A stretch of 64,000 bases of DNA, from contig PNNH01000107.1 of assembly GCA_013824165.1 (NCBI GenBank), positions 29,523 to 93,522 of the forward strand, in the 5' to 3' direction. The translations under genes were made by a program, and so were the position numbers. The notes beneath the pieces were generated by a model. The model did no database searches and was not told where the DNA came from. It saw nothing but the letters and a program-made list of their open reading frames with translations. Shown piece after piece: positions 35,439-45,684 of this stretch. This DNA is from Methylibium sp. (lineage in GTDB: Bacteria; Pseudomonadota; Gammaproteobacteria; Burkholderiales; Burkholderiaceae_C). How positions within the stretch are numbered: the stretch's first letter is position 1; each line of letters opens with the position of its first letter.

Positions 35439-35750
35439 ATGAAGTCCTCCCTGTTTGCACTGGCCGCCCTGGCCACCGCACTGGCCGCGCCGGCCGCCTT
35501 CGCCAGCGCAGACCTGGCTCAGAAGAAGAACTGCATGGCCTGCCATGCCGTCGACAAGAAGCTGGTCGGCCCGTCCTACAAGGATGTGGCAGCCAAGTAT
35601 GCAAGCGACAAGGGCGCTGCCGCCAAGCTGGCTGACAAGATCGTCAAGGGCGGCTCGGGCGTCTGGGGCCCGGTGCCCATGCCTGCGAACCCGCAGGTCA
35701 GCGCCGACGAAGCAAAGCAACTCGCTGCGTGGATTCTGGCCACCAAGTGA
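35439..35750 (+). CDS. Periplasmic class I cytochrome c (c551/c552-like)
   Basis: A 103-residue electron carrier with a signal peptide (MKSSLFALAALATALAAPAAFASA) and one heme site, CMACH, followed by the VGPSYKDVAAKY segment. The distal heme ligand Met is probably in the GPVPMPAN loop, and a C-terminal helix SADEAKQLAAWILATK follows. Size and motif order fit the cytochrome c551/c552 family that delivers electrons to terminal oxidases or peroxidases. A strong terminator follows. Confidence 0.94.
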   Translation: MKSSLFALAALATALAAPAAFASADLAQKKNCMACHAVDKKLVGPSYKDVAAKYASDKGAAAKLADKIVKGGSGVWGPVPMPANPQVSADEAKQLAAWILATK

Positions 35751-35784
35751 GCGCCTGAAGCAGTCCGCTGCATCAAGCAAGAAC

Positions 35785-35808
35785 AAACAGGCCCCGCGGG
35801 GCCTGTTT
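35785..35808 (+). terminator. Rho-independent terminator after the cytochrome c gene
   Basis: AAACAGGCCCCG pairs with CGGGGCCTGTTT as a perfect inverted repeat with a very tight loop, followed by CTC. It lies 35 bases after the cytochrome stop. The A-run on its other side would let it also act on the convergent acs transcript. Confidence 0.85.
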
Positions 35809-35891
35809 CTCATTGCGCCGTCACATCAGACGGTGCCTGAGCGACCCGCCCCGCCTTCTATCCAGCGGGGACCGGTCGCGCGGGGATCAGA

Positions 35892-37853
35892 TCAGTAGGC
35901 TTGACCGAGCTGCTCCAGGATTGCCGGATTCTCCAGCGTGCTGGTGTCCTGGGTGACGCTCTCACCCTTGGCCACCGAACGCAAGAGACGCCGCATGATC
36001 TTGCCGCTGCGGGTCTTGGGCAGGTTGTCGCCAAAGCGGATGTCCTTGGGCTTGGCGATGGGGCCGATTTCCTTGGCCACATGGTCGCGCAGCTGTTTGG
36101 CAATGGCCTTGGCCTCGTCGCCCGTGGGGCGCGGACGCTTCAGCACGACAAAGGCGCAGATCGCCTCGCCGGTGGTGTCATCCGGACGGCCCACCACCGC
36201 CGCCTCGGCCACCAGCTCGGTGCAACTGACCAGCGCAGACTCGATCTCCATCGTGCCCATGCGGTGGCCGGAGACGTTGAGCACGTCGTCGATGCGGCCG
36301 GTGATGGTGAAGTAGCCGGTCTCGGCGTCGCGGATGGCACCGTCGCCCGCCAGGTAATAGCCCTTGAGCTCCGCCGGGTAGTAGCTCTTCTTGAAACGCT
36401 CGGGGTCGCCCCAGATGGTGCGGATCATCGAAGGCCAGGGCTTCTTCACCACCAGGATGCCGCCCTGGCCGTTGGGCACATCATTGCCCAGCTCGTCGAC
36501 GATGGCGGTGGTGATGCCCGGGAACGGCAGCGTGCAGGAACCGGGCACCAGCGGTGTCGCGCCCGGCAGCGGCGTGATCATGTGACCGCCGGTCTCAGTC
36601 TGCCAGAAGGTATCGACGATGGGGCAGCGGCCGCCGCCCACATGCTGGTGGTACCACTCCCAGGCTGCGGGATTGATCGGCTCGCCCACTGAACCCAGCA
36701 GGCGCAGGCTGGACAGGTCGTAGCTCTTGGGATGCACCGCCTCATTGCTTTCAGCCGCCTTGATCAGCGAGCGGATCGCCGTCGGCGCGGTGTAGAAGAT
36801 CGTGACCTTGTGCTTGGCGATCATGTGCCAGAAGCGGCCGGCGTCCGGGTAGGTCGGGATGCCCTCGAACACGATCTCGGTACCACCCAGGGCCAGCGGG
36901 CCGTAGCTGATGTAGGTGTGGCCGGTGACCCAGCCGATGTCGGCGGTGCACCAGAACACATCGTCGGGCTTAAGGTCGAAAGTCCACTTGGTCGTCAGCG
37001 CCGCATGCAGCAGATAGCCGCCGGTGCTGTGCTGCACGCCCTTGGGCTTGCCGGTGGAGCCCGAGGTGTAGAGCAGGAACAGCGGATGCTCGGCCTCGAC
37101 CCATTCCGGCTCGCAGTGGCTCGACTGGCCGGCCAGCAGTTCATGCAGCCACAGATCGCGCCCGGCCACCCAGGCGATGTTGCCACCGGTGCGCTTGTAG
37201 ACGATCACATCCTTCAGCGTCGGGCAGCAGTTGTCGGCCAGCGCCTCGTCGACGATGGACTTCAGCGGCAGATGCTTGCCACCGCGCAGCTGCTCGTCGG
37301 CGGTGATCACCATCACCGCGCCGGCGTCCTGCACCCGGTCGCGCAGGCTCTGGGCAGAGAAGCCGCCGAACACCACCGAGTGCGTGGCGCCGATGCGGGC
37401 GCAGGCCTGCATCGCAGCCACGCCCTCCACCGACATCGGCATGTAGATCACGACGCGGTCGCCCTTCTTGACACCGCGCGCCTTCAGCGCGTTGGCCAGC
37501 TGCGAGACCTTGGTCAGCAACTCGCTGTAGCTGACCTTGGTCACCGCACCGTCATCAGCCTCGAAGATGATGGCGGTCTTGTCACCCAGACCGGCTTCAA
37601 CATTGCGGTCCAGGCAGTTGTAGGAGACGTTCAGCCGACCATCCTCGAACCACTTGAAGAACGGCGCCTCGCTGTCATTCAGCACCTTGGTGAACGGTGT
37701 CTTCCAGCTCAGCAACTCGCGCGCCTGCCGAGCCCAGAAGCCTTCGTAGTCGCGTTCGGCTTCGTCAACCAGGGCCTGATAGCCGGCCATGCCTTTGACA
37801 TGGGCCTGGGCCGACCACTCCGGGCTGGGCAGGTATTGCTTGCTCTGACTCAT
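35892..37853 (-). CDS. acs: Acetyl-CoA synthetase
   Basis: A 653-residue AMP-forming acetate-CoA ligase that activates acetate via acetyl-AMP. The P-loop-like [11 protein letters not shown], the [18 protein letters not shown] core motif and the C-terminal acetylation-site region [14 protein letters not shown] are all present. Length matches E. coli Acs (652). The start at 37853 ([21 protein letters not shown]) follows AGGAGACAAACCC; the longer frame to 38048 would overlap the divergent yqhA gene. The 157 bases between the two starts hold both promoters. Confidence 0.97.
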   Translation of the reverse strand: MSQSKQYLPSPEWSAQAHVKGMAGYQALVDEAERDYEGFWARQARELLSWKTPFTKVLNDSEAPFFKWFEDGRLNVSYNCLDRNVEAGLGDKTAIIFEADDGAVTKVSYSELLTKVSQLANALKARGVKKGDRVVIYMPMSVEGVAAMQACARIGATHSVVFGGFSAQSLRDRVQDAGAVMVITADEQLRGGKHLPLKSIVDEALADNCCPTLKDVIVYKRTGGNIAWVAGRDLWLHELLAGQSSHCEPEWVEAEHPLFLLYTSGSTGKPKGVQHSTGGYLLHAALTTKWTFDLKPDDVFWCTADIGWVTGHTYISYGPLALGGTEIVFEGIPTYPDAGRFWHMIAKHKVTIFYTAPTAIRSLIKAAESNEAVHPKSYDLSSLRLLGSVGEPINPAAWEWYHQHVGGGRCPIVDTFWQTETGGHMITPLPGATPLVPGSCTLPFPGITTAIVDELGNDVPNGQGGILVVKKPWPSMIRTIWGDPERFKKSYYPAELKGYYLAGDGAIRDAETGYFTITGRIDDVLNVSGHRMGTMEIESALVSCTELVAEAAVVGRPDDTTGEAICAFVVLKRPRPTGDEAKAIAKQLRDHVAKEIGPIAKPKDIRFGDNLPKTRSGKIMRRLLRSVAKGESVTQDTSTLENPAILEQLGQAY

Positions 37854-38010
37854 GGGTTTGTCTCCTCGGGTCACCGGGTTTGTGGAATTGGCTGCAACTG
37901 TGCTTGCCGTCTCTGACGAACCGCTTACTCTCGCGCGCATCAAAACGGCGAGCTGCAGTGTGCCGCCTAGAATCGCACCCCAGGCTTTCAGACGATTTCG
38001 GACTAACCCT

Positions 38011-38598
38011 ATGAGCGAACCCACCCGCCGGCTCCGGCCCCTGCCCAACCTGATCTTCGCCAGCCGCTGGTTGCAGCTGCCGCTGTATCTGGGCCTGATC
38101 CTGGCGCAGGGCGTCTATGTGTTCCAGTTCTGGACCGAGCTGGTGCATCTGGTCGAGGCTGCTTTCGGCAACCAGGATGCCTTGGCCCTGTTGGTCAAGA
38201 GCATCGGCTACAAGAGCAATCTCGAGGTCAGCAAGCTCAACGAAACCATCCTGATGCTGGTGGTGCTGGGCCTGATCGACGTGGTGATGATTTCCAACCT
38301 TTTGATCATGGTGATCATCGGCGGCTACGAGACCTTTGTCTCGCGCATGCACCTTGACGGCCATCCGGACCAGCCGGAATGGCTCAGCCATGTCAACGCC
38401 TCGGTGCTGAAGGTCAAACTGGCCACAGCCATCATCGGCATCTCGTCGATCCATCTGCTGAAGACTTTCATCAATGCCGACAACTACACCCAGCAGGTGC
38501 TGCTGTGGCAGACGGTGATCCACATTGCCTTCCTGTTCTCGGCGCTGGCGATTGCCGCGGCCGACCGCCTGATGCACCCCGTCAACGACAAGCACTAA
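38011..38598 (+). CDS. yqhA: YqhA-family inner-membrane protein
   Basis: A 195-residue protein of the TIGR00645/YqhA family, with about four transmembrane helices and the conserved segments [33 protein letters not shown] and GGYETFVSR. The function is not established. The ATG at 38011 is chosen because it begins with a family-like N terminus; the frame open to 37852 overlaps the acs start region. The antiporter gene follows after six bases. Confidence 0.9.
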   Translation: MSEPTRRLRPLPNLIFASRWLQLPLYLGLILAQGVYVFQFWTELVHLVEAAFGNQDALALLVKSIGYKSNLEVSKLNETILMLVVLGLIDVVMISNLLIMVIIGGYETFVSRMHLDGHPDQPEWLSHVNASVLKVKLATAIIGISSIHLLKTFINADNYTQQVLLWQTVIHIAFLFSALAIAAADRLMHPVNDKH

Positions 38599-38604
38599 AA
38601 AACG

Positions 38605-39684
38605 ATGGCCAGCGCAGCACTCCTCCTTGTCGGTCTGGTCCTGCTGGTGGCAGGGGCTGAGTTGCTGGTGCGCGGCGCCAGCAAGCTGGCGCTGAGCCTG
38701 GGCATCGCGCCTCTGGTGGTCGGTTTGACCATCGTGTCGATCGGCACCAGCGCCCCTGAGGTGGCGGTGTCACTGGGTTCCGCCTTGCAAGGCCAAGCCG
38801 ATCTGGCCCTGGGCAATGTGCTGGGCAGCAATATCTTCAATGTGTTGTTCATCCTCGGGCTGTCGGCTGTGATCCTGCCGCTCAGCGTCCATGCGCAGAT
38901 CGTGCGCCAGGAAATCCCGGTGATGATCGGCGCCAGCCTGCTGCTCCTTCCTTTGCTGCTGGACGGCAACATCAGCCGTGGCGAGGGTGTGCTGATGTTG
39001 GTCGCCATGGTTGCCTACATCGTCCATCTGGTGCGCAGCCCCACCCATGAAAGCGCTGAAGTGCAGCAAGAGATCGCCAGCGAGCTGCCGCCTGACTCGC
39101 GCTGGGATCGCCACTGGAGCGTGCAGGTGCTGCTCATCCTCGGCGGGCTTGCGCTGCTGATCCTGGGCGCACGCTGGCTGGTGGAAGCCGCCGTGGAGAT
39201 CGCCCGCGGCCTGGGCGTCAGCGAGCTGGTGATCGGCCTGACCATCGTCGCCGCAGGCACCTCGGCACCCGAGGTCGCCACCTCGATCATGGCCGCACTG
39301 CGGGGCCAGCGCGACATCGCCATCGGCAATGTGGTGGGCAGCAATATCTTCAACATCCTGGGCTGCCTGGGCCTGGTGGCCGCTGTGGCGCCGGGCGGCA
39401 TGCCGGTGGCGGCCGCCGCACTGAACTTCGACTACTGGGTGATGCTGGCCACCGCGCTGGTCTGCCTGCCGGTGATGCTCAGCGGTCGCGAAATCGCCCG
39501 CTGGGAAGGCGCCGTCTTCCTGGGCTACTACGTCGCCTACTGCGCCTTCCTGATCCTGCGTGCCCAGCAGCACGACGCGCTCGAGGCCTACAGCGGCGTC
39601 ATGCTGAGCTTCGTGCTGCCGCTGACCATCATCGCCATGGTGGCCTCGCTGATGCGAGGCGGCGGCAGCCGCAGCAGCACTTAA
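38605..39684 (+). CDS. Calcium/sodium antiporter, YrbG-type (CaCA family)
   Basis: A 359-residue K+-independent CaCA exchanger. It contains the two inverted alpha repeats expected: GTSAPEVAVSLGSALQGQ...GNVLGSNIFNVL in the first half and GTSAPEVATSIMAALRGQ...GNVVGSNIFNIL in the second half. Ten or so hydrophobic helices are visible. Length fits the family (about 325-360). It follows yqhA by six bases and is convergent with the Mrp antiporter operon, so ion transport genes cluster here. Confidence 0.94.
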   Translation: MASAALLLVGLVLLVAGAELLVRGASKLALSLGIAPLVVGLTIVSIGTSAPEVAVSLGSALQGQADLALGNVLGSNIFNVLFILGLSAVILPLSVHAQIVRQEIPVMIGASLLLLPLLLDGNISRGEGVLMLVAMVAYIVHLVRSPTHESAEVQQEIASELPPDSRWDRHWSVQVLLILGGLALLILGARWLVEAAVEIARGLGVSELVIGLTIVAAGTSAPEVATSIMAALRGQRDIAIGNVVGSNIFNILGCLGLVAAVAPGGMPVAAAALNFDYWVMLATALVCLPVMLSGREIARWEGAVFLGYYVAYCAFLILRAQQHDALEAYSGVMLSFVLPLTIIAMVASLMRGGGSRSST

Positions 39685-39696
39685 GGCAGCCGCCCG

Positions 39697-40038
39697 TCAG
39701 GGCTGGGGCTGCTCCGGCGGCACCGGCGCCTTCGAACGCAAGCGCAGATGCAGGGCTGCCTGCGCCAGCAGATTGGCCGACACCGGCGCGGTGACGAACA
39801 CGAACAGCGTGATCAACAGCGCCTGCAGCCCCGTGTTGCCCTGGGCCCAGTCGAGCACCAGGCTGGCCAACAGCACGCCGCCCACCCCCAGCGTGCTGGC
39901 CTTGGTCGGCGCATGCAGGCGCATGTAGAAGTCGCGAAAGCGCAGCATGCCGATCGCGCCCACCAGCGCAAACACGCCCCCCACCACCAGCAGCGCGGCT
40001 GCCAAGGCTTGAATCGTCCAGTGCAGGTCTTCGTGCAT
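39697..40038 (-). CDS. mnhG: Mrp-type Na+/H+ antiporter subunit G
   Basis: A 113-residue MnhG/PhaG subunit with three hydrophobic helices. The family pattern GVFALVGAIGMLRFRDFYMRLHAPTKASTLG is present, given at positions 39888-39978. It is the last gene of the six-gene Mrp operon, which reads from 45684 to 39697. Mrp complexes are multi-subunit secondary antiporters needed for sodium and alkaline pH tolerance. Confidence 0.93.
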   Translation of the reverse strand: MHEDLHWTIQALAAALLVVGGVFALVGAIGMLRFRDFYMRLHAPTKASTLGVGGVLLASLVLDWAQGNTGLQALLITLFVFVTAPVSANLLAQAALHLRLRSKAPVPPEQPQP

Positions 40039-40048
40039 CAGTCCAGCC

Positions 40049-40339
40049 TCACTCGATCACATCGCCGCGACTGAGATAGCGCGCCAGCGCCACCGTCGAG
40101 ACAAAACCCAGCAGCGCGATGATCAGCGCCGCCTCGAACAGCAGCCCGGTCTGCCAGCGCAGCCCCAGCAAGACCACCAGCGCCAGCGCGTTCACATACA
40201 TGGTGTCCAGCGCCAGCACGCGGTCGGTCGGCTCCGGTCCGAACAGCAGGCGCCAGCCGCACAGCAGCAGCGCCAGCCCGACCGCGCCGGTGGCGAAATC
40301 CAGAGCCATCGGCAGGATGGAACTCAGCAAAGTGCTCAT
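40049..40339 (-). CDS. mnhF: Mrp-type Na+/H+ antiporter subunit F
   Basis: A 96-residue MnhF/PhaF subunit. Three hydrophobic helices surround the conserved GPEPTDRVLALDTMYVNALAL motif. It overlaps the end of mnhE by four bases and is followed by mnhG ten bases later, so the operon is tightly packed. Confidence 0.93.
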   Translation of the reverse strand: MSTLLSSILPMALDFATGAVGLALLLCGWRLLFGPEPTDRVLALDTMYVNALALVVLLGLRWQTGLLFEAALIIALLGFVSTVALARYLSRGDVIE

Positions 40340-40872
40340 CCGAAGATCTCCATCAGCGGCTGCTCGTAGCGCGCCTTGATCTGCGCGGCCATAGCTGCGG
40401 CGTCATCGCAATCCAGCGCGTGCACCAGGATCTGCCCCGCTGCCTCGTCCACCACGCAGGAAACCGTGCCCGGCGTCATCGTAATGATGCTGGCCAGCAG
40501 CGTTATTCCGCCGGGGTGGCGCAGCGCCAGCGGCACCGGCACCCAGGCGGGCTGCGGCTCGGCCCGCGGTGACAGCACCAGCTTGGCCACGGCCAGGTTG
40601 GACACCACGATGTCCCACAGAACGATGCCAAACAGCTGCAGCGCCACACCGGGCCGCCGCAGTCGCCCAGCCGGGCCCAGAAAACCCTGCAGCAGCCGAG
40701 GCAGCAGCAAGGCAAAAGCCAGCGCCCACAGCAGCTGCGGCAAGGCCAGGCTGCGCTGCAGCAACAGCCAGACCGCCGCCAGCAGCAGCGACAGCACCGG
40801 ATGATCGAACCAGCCTGCGCTCGCCACGAGGGGCTTTGCGGCGTTCAGCGGCTTCCTGTCTTGTTCGGCCAT
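40336..40872 (-). CDS. mnhE: Mrp-type Na+/H+ antiporter subunit E
   Basis: A 178-residue MnhE/PhaE subunit. It starts with an unusually polar, Ala/Lys-rich 20-residue extension, then hydrophobic helices with LLLAAVWLLLQRSLALPQLLWALAFALLLP. The C-terminal domain contains ITMTPGTVSCVVDEAAGQILVHALDC, the family hallmark. The start at 40872 lies two bases after the mnhD stop. Confidence 0.92.
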   Translation of the reverse strand: MAEQDRKPLNAAKPLVASAGWFDHPVLSLLLAAVWLLLQRSLALPQLLWALAFALLLPRLLQGFLGPAGRLRRPGVALQLFGIVLWDIVVSNLAVAKLVLSPRAEPQPAWVPVPLALRHPGGITLLASIITMTPGTVSCVVDEAAGQILVHALDCDDAAAMAAQIKARYEQPLMEIFG

Positions 40873-40874
40873 GC

Positions 40875-42515
40875 TCAGCGCTCCTTTTCTGTGCTCGGCG
40901 TGCTTTGCGTGCCTCGCGGGCTGTCCAGGCGGCCGTCATAGGGCCGGGTGCTGGCCGGCGCGCCCGCGCCGAGCACCGCAGCGGCATAGGCCGCGCGGTC
41001 CTGCAGTTGCAGCGCCGCCGCCGCGCAATAGCGCTGCAGCGGCGCGGCACCCACGCTCATCGCCACGCTGGCGGCCAGCAAGGCGGCGCTGGCCAGCAGC
41101 AGCTTGGCGCTATGGCCGGACGCCGCGCCCGCGGGGCGCTCGTCGCTGACATGCCAGAACAGGATGCTGCCGGCACGCGCCAGCCCCACCAGGCTCAGGA
41201 AACCGACGCCCAGGATCACCGCCCAGACTCCGGCAGCCCAGGCATGCGTGCTGGCCGCTTCCAGCAGCATCAGCTTGCCGATGAAGCCCGGCAGCGGCGG
41301 CAGGCCGGCGGTGGAGGCTGCAGCGAGCAGCAGCATCAGGCCCAGCACCGTGGGCTGGGCCACCGATGAGGCCGGCACCAGCTGACCCTCGGCGGCACCG
41401 CGCTGCGCGGCCACCAACTCGGCCAGCAGGAACAGCGCCGCGATCACCAGCGTGCTGTTGAGCATGTAGTACAGCGCCGCGCCCCAGGCTTCGCTGCCGA
41501 ACAGGCCGATGCCCGCCAGCACCGTGCCGACCGAGGCCACAGTGAGCCAGGCCACCAGCCGGGCCAGCGTGCGCGAAGCCAACGCGCCCAGTACACCCAC
41601 CACGCTGGTGGCCAGCGCCAGCGGCAGCAGCACAGGCTCCACCGTCAGGGCGCTGGCGCCGGCACCTTCACCGAACACCACGCCATGCACGCGCAGGATG
41701 GCGTAGACGCCCACCTTGGTCATGATGGCGAACAGCGCCGCCACCGGGGCGCTGGCCGCGGCATAGGTATTGGGCAGCCACATCGCCATCGGCATCAGCG
41801 CGGCCTTGAAGCCGAACACCACCAGCAGGATCAGCGCGCCGACCCGCAGCACCGCTGCGTCCGGCTCGGCCACCTCTGGCACTCGCAGCGCCAGATCCGC
41901 CAGGTTCAGCGTGCCGGCCTTGGCGTAGATGAGCGACACGCCAATCAGGAACAGCGCCGAGGCCAGCAGGTTGAGCACGACATAGTGCAGGCCGGCCTTC
42001 AAGCGCGCCCCGCCCTGCCCGTGCAGCATCAGCACATAGCTGGAGATCAGCAGCACCTCGAAGAACACGAAGAGGTTGAACAGGTCGCCGGTGACGAAAG
42101 CGCCATTCAGCCCCATCAGCTGGAACTGGAACAGCGCATGGAAATAGCGCCCGTGCGCGTCCCAGCCGCCGCTGGCGTACCAGAGCACCGGCAGCGCCAC
42201 GCAGGCCGACAGCAGCAGCATCAGCGCCCCCAGCCGGTCCACCAGTAAGGCGATGCCGAAGGGCGCCGGCCATTCACCAACGCGGTAGACCATCAGCTCG
42301 CCCGTGTCCGCGCGCAGCAGCAAGACCACAGCCACCAGCAGGCTCAAACCCACGGCGCTCAGCGACAGGCGCCTGGCCCAGCGCAGCTTGTGCTGGTCAT
42401 GCGCACCCAGGCCACTGCCGACATGGTCACCGAGCAGCAACAGCAACATCCCGCACAGCGCGGGAATCAGCACCGGCAGCACCGGCAGATGGCTCATCAG
42501 CGCGTCCTTCAACAT
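40875..42515 (-). CDS. mnhD: Mrp-type Na+/H+ antiporter subunit D
   Basis: A 546-residue MnhD/PhaD subunit related to NADH dehydrogenase chain N. It contains about 14 hydrophobic helices, FNLFVFFEVLLISSYVLML and the KVGVYAILRVHGVVFGEG segment with the functionally important Lys. A cytoplasmic or periplasmic C-terminal tail after the last helix is richer in Ala. The ATG at 42515 is preferred; a GTG three bases upstream is possible. It overlaps the mnhC stop. Confidence 0.94.
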   Translation of the reverse strand: MLKDALMSHLPVLPVLIPALCGMLLLLLGDHVGSGLGAHDQHKLRWARRLSLSAVGLSLLVAVVLLLRADTGELMVYRVGEWPAPFGIALLVDRLGALMLLLSACVALPVLWYASGGWDAHGRYFHALFQFQLMGLNGAFVTGDLFNLFVFFEVLLISSYVLMLHGQGGARLKAGLHYVVLNLLASALFLIGVSLIYAKAGTLNLADLALRVPEVAEPDAAVLRVGALILLVVFGFKAALMPMAMWLPNTYAAASAPVAALFAIMTKVGVYAILRVHGVVFGEGAGASALTVEPVLLPLALATSVVGVLGALASRTLARLVAWLTVASVGTVLAGIGLFGSEAWGAALYYMLNSTLVIAALFLLAELVAAQRGAAEGQLVPASSVAQPTVLGLMLLLAAASTAGLPPLPGFIGKLMLLEAASTHAWAAGVWAVILGVGFLSLVGLARAGSILFWHVSDERPAGAASGHSAKLLLASAALLAASVAMSVGAAPLQRYCAAAALQLQDRAAYAAAVLGAGAPASTRPYDGRLDSPRGTQSTPSTEKER

Positions 42516-42865
42516 CACCGCTGGCCCTCGCGCGGCTCGGCGCCGTCCACATGGTCGCTGCCGTTGTCATGCCGGCTGCGCAGCGCCAACTCGATGACGA
42601 AGCCGGTGGTGGCGAAGCCGATCACGATGGCCGTCAGCACCAGGGCCTGCGGCAGCGGATCGGCCAGGGTCTGGCCCTGTCCGAGGATGGGCGCTGCCGA
42701 GGTCCAGAGCCGGCCCATCGCGAAGATGAAGATATTGACCGCATAGCCCAGCAGCGACAGGCCCAGCACCACCGAGAAGCTGCGGCCACGCAGCAGCAGG
42801 TAGACGCCGCAGGCCGTCACCAGGCCGATGCCAGTGGCGAGCAGGAATTCCATTGAAAGCATCAT
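42515..42865 (-). CDS. mnhC: Mrp-type Na+/H+ antiporter subunit C
   Basis: A 116-residue NuoK-like MnhC/PhaC subunit with three helices. The family motif GLVTACGVYLLLRGRSFSVVLGLSLLGYAVNIFIF is at positions 42709-42830, and DPLPQALVLTAIVIGFA follows. The start overlaps the mnhA stop (ATGA), and the stop overlaps the mnhD start. Confidence 0.95.
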   Translation of the reverse strand: MMLSMEFLLATGIGLVTACGVYLLLRGRSFSVVLGLSLLGYAVNIFIFAMGRLWTSAAPILGQGQTLADPLPQALVLTAIVIGFATTGFVIELALRSRHDNGSDHVDGAEPREGQR

Positions 42866-45684
42866 GTTGCGCTCCGCACGCCTTCCTTGCTGGCCGAGCC
42901 CAGCACCGACAGCATCAGCAGGGTCGAGCCGACCACCGTGACGTACACGCCCAGATCGAACAAGCCCGCGGTGGCCAGCGGCAACTCGCCCAGCAGCGGC
43001 ACCACCGGATGGCCGAAGGCACTGGTCAGGAAGGGACGGCCGAACACGAAGGCGCCGACCCCGGTCAGCCAGGCGATGCCCAGGCCCAGGCCGATCCAGC
43101 GCACATAGCGCCGGCCGCCGGCGGCGTGCATCAGCTGCTCAGCCGCCTGCTGGCCGCGCGCCATGTACTGCAGCACCAGCGCCACCGCCGTCACCAGGCC
43201 GGCGATGAAGCCACCGCCGGGCAGGTTGTGGCCGCGCCAGAAGATATAGGCCGACAGCAGCAGCGCCAGCGGCAGCACCAGGCGCGCCACGGTGCGCAGC
43301 ATCAGCGGCTCCCGGGCATAGCTCCAGGGCCGGCCTTCCGGATCATGTACCGGCCGACGTGTGCGCAGGCCGTCCAGCAAGGCCAGCACACCCACCGCGG
43401 CAATGCCCAGCACGGTGATCTCGCCGAAGGTGTCATAACCGCGGAAGTCGACCAGGATTACGTTGACCGTGTTGGTGCCGCCGCCTTTGCTCAGCGCGTT
43501 CTCCAGGAAGTACCAGGCAATCGAGTCATGGTCTCGGGTCAGCACCAGCCAGGACAGCCAGGCCACGCCGCCGCCGCAGGCCAGGGCGATCAGCGCGTCG
43601 CGGCCGCGTCGCAGCGTGCTGCTCTCGCGCGGGCTGGTCTGCGGCAGCAAGGCCAGGCCCATCAGCAGCAGCGCGGTGGAAACGATGTCGACCGACAGCT
43701 GGGTCAGCGCCAGATCCGGCGCCGACAGCGCCAGGAAGGCCAAGGAGCACACCAGGCCGACCCCGCCCACCAGCAGCACCGCAATCAGGCGCTGCCGGTG
43801 TAGCACCAGCACGCCCAGGCACAGGGCCAGGAGCAGCAGCCATACCGCCAGTGCCAGCGGCGGTGCCGGCAGCAGCGTGCGCTGGCCGGCCTGCAAGGCC
43901 GAGCCCTGCTGCAGCAGCGGCCAGGCCGCCAGCGCCAGCGCCAGCAACAGCATCCAGGCGATATAGCGCTGCAACGAGCCGTTCTCCAGCCGCGTGGTGA
44001 AGCGGCCGGCGGCGCCGAACAGCCCGTCGATCAGCGACTCGAACACCCGCTTGGCGCTGAAGGCCCCTGGTTCATGCCGATGCAGGCGCCCGCCGCGACG
44101 CAGCAGCGCATAGAACAGCGCGCCGCCGCCCACCGCCACCGCACTCATCAGCAGCGGCAGATTGAAGCCATGCCACAGCGCCAGCGAGAACTCGGGCGCC
44201 GGCGTGCCCAGCATGCTGGACGCCGCCAGCGTCACCAGCGGGCCGGCCACCCACATTGGCGCCAGGCCCACGGCCAGCGCCACGAGCACCAGCAGCAGCA
44301 CCGGCGCCTTCATGCCCCAGGGCGGCTCATGCGGGTGCGGCTGCGGCAGATCGCGCGGCGGCCCGCTGAAGAAGGTGTCATGCACCAGGCGCGCGGAATA
44401 GGCCATCGAGCACAGGCCGGCCACCGTGGCCAGCACAGGAATCGCCCAGGAGGCGCTGCCCCAAAAGCTGGCGTTTACCGCCTGCTCCAGCATCATTTCC
44501 TTGGAGATGAAACCGTTGAAGGGCGGCAAGCCGGCCATGGCCGCGGCGGCCAGCAAGGCCAGCGAGCCGACCCAGGGCATCAGCCCGAACAGCCCGCCCA
44601 GCCGGCGCAGATCGCGGGTGCCGGTCTCATGGTCGACGATGCCCGCGCTCATGAACAGCGCCGCCTTGAAGCTGGCGTGGTTGAGCACATGGAACACCGC
44701 CACCACCGCCGACATCGGGCTGCCCAGGCCGATCAGGAAGGTGATGAAGCCCAGATGGCTGATGGTCGAGTAGGCCAGCAGGCTCTTTAGGTCATGCTTG
44801 AAGATGGCCACGAAGGCCGCGAACACCATCGTCAGCAGGCCGACGCTGGCCACCACAGTCTCGAACAGCCCCGGGCCGCCTATCACCGGATACAGGCGCA
44901 TCAGCAAGAACAGCCCGGCCTTGACCATGGTGGCTGAGTGCAGATAAGCCGACACCGGTGTGGGCGCCGCCATCGCCTGAGGCAGCCAGAAGTGGAAGGG
45001 CAGCTGTGCACTCTTGGTGAAGCAACCCAGCAGGATCAGCGCCAGGGCCAGCGGGTAGCGGCTGTCCGCGCGCACCACATCGCCTTGGCTCAGCAGCACA
45101 GACAGCTCGTAGCTTCCGCCGATCTGGCCCAGCACAATCACACCGGCCAGTAGGGCCAGGCCGCCGCCGCCCGTCACCGCCAGCGCCATGCGCGCACCGC
45201 TGCGCGCGTCTTCGCGATGGCCCCAGAAGCCCACCAGCAGGAAGGAGGAGATGCTCGTCAACTCCCAGAACACCACCAGCAGCAGCAGGTTGTCCGACAG
45301 CGCGATGCCCAGCATCGCCGCCATGAACAGCATCAGCAGCGCGAAGAACTTGCCCGGCGGGTCCTTGCGGTCCAGGTAGAAAGCGGCATAGATCACCACC
45401 AGCAGGCCGATGGCGCTGATCAGCGCCGCGAACATCCAGGCCAGGCCGTCCAGGCGCAGCCCCAGGTTCAGACCGATGGCCGGCACCCAGTCCGCATGAA
45501 ACAGCAAGACCTGCCCCCCGAACACTGCCGGCGCGGCCCACAGCAGCAGGCCCAGCACGACGGCGGTGGTGAGCCCCGCCGCCAAGGCGGGCGCCAGCCG
45601 CATGCCGCCAGATCGGCCCAGCCAGGCACACAGGCCGGTGCCCAGCAAGAGCGGCAGCAGAACCACGGTAAGGAGCAGACTCAT
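42862..45684 (-). CDS. mnhA: Mrp-type Na+/H+ antiporter fused subunit A/B
   Basis: A 940-residue subunit combining the NuoL-like MnhA domain (residues 1 to about 750) with a C-terminal MnhB-like domain (about 790-940). The NuoL part has FWELTSISSFLLVGFW and the helix pair with AMAAPTPVSAYLHSATMVKAGLFL. The MnhB part has LPGGGFIAGLVTAVALVLQYMARG. Fused A/B is the layout of group 2 Mrp (PhaAB-type) systems and explains why no separate mnhB exists. It is the first gene of the operon; the 180 bases upstream separate it from the divergent fumarase. Confidence 0.95.
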   Translation of the reverse strand: MSLLLTVVLLPLLLGTGLCAWLGRSGGMRLAPALAAGLTTAVVLGLLLWAAPAVFGGQVLLFHADWVPAIGLNLGLRLDGLAWMFAALISAIGLLVVIYAAFYLDRKDPPGKFFALLMLFMAAMLGIALSDNLLLLVVFWELTSISSFLLVGFWGHREDARSGARMALAVTGGGGLALLAGVIVLGQIGGSYELSVLLSQGDVVRADSRYPLALALILLGCFTKSAQLPFHFWLPQAMAAPTPVSAYLHSATMVKAGLFLLMRLYPVIGGPGLFETVVASVGLLTMVFAAFVAIFKHDLKSLLAYSTISHLGFITFLIGLGSPMSAVVAVFHVLNHASFKAALFMSAGIVDHETGTRDLRRLGGLFGLMPWVGSLALLAAAAMAGLPPFNGFISKEMMLEQAVNASFWGSASWAIPVLATVAGLCSMAYSARLVHDTFFSGPPRDLPQPHPHEPPWGMKAPVLLLVLVALAVGLAPMWVAGPLVTLAASSMLGTPAPEFSLALWHGFNLPLLMSAVAVGGGALFYALLRRGGRLHRHEPGAFSAKRVFESLIDGLFGAAGRFTTRLENGSLQRYIAWMLLLALALAAWPLLQQGSALQAGQRTLLPAPPLALAVWLLLLALCLGVLVLHRQRLIAVLLVGGVGLVCSLAFLALSAPDLALTQLSVDIVSTALLLMGLALLPQTSPRESSTLRRGRDALIALACGGGVAWLSWLVLTRDHDSIAWYFLENALSKGGGTNTVNVILVDFRGYDTFGEITVLGIAAVGVLALLDGLRTRRPVHDPEGRPWSYAREPLMLRTVARLVLPLALLLSAYIFWRGHNLPGGGFIAGLVTAVALVLQYMARGQQAAEQLMHAAGGRRYVRWIGLGLGIAWLTGVGAFVFGRPFLTSAFGHPVVPLLGELPLATAGLFDLGVYVTVVGSTLLMLSVLGSASKEGVRSAT

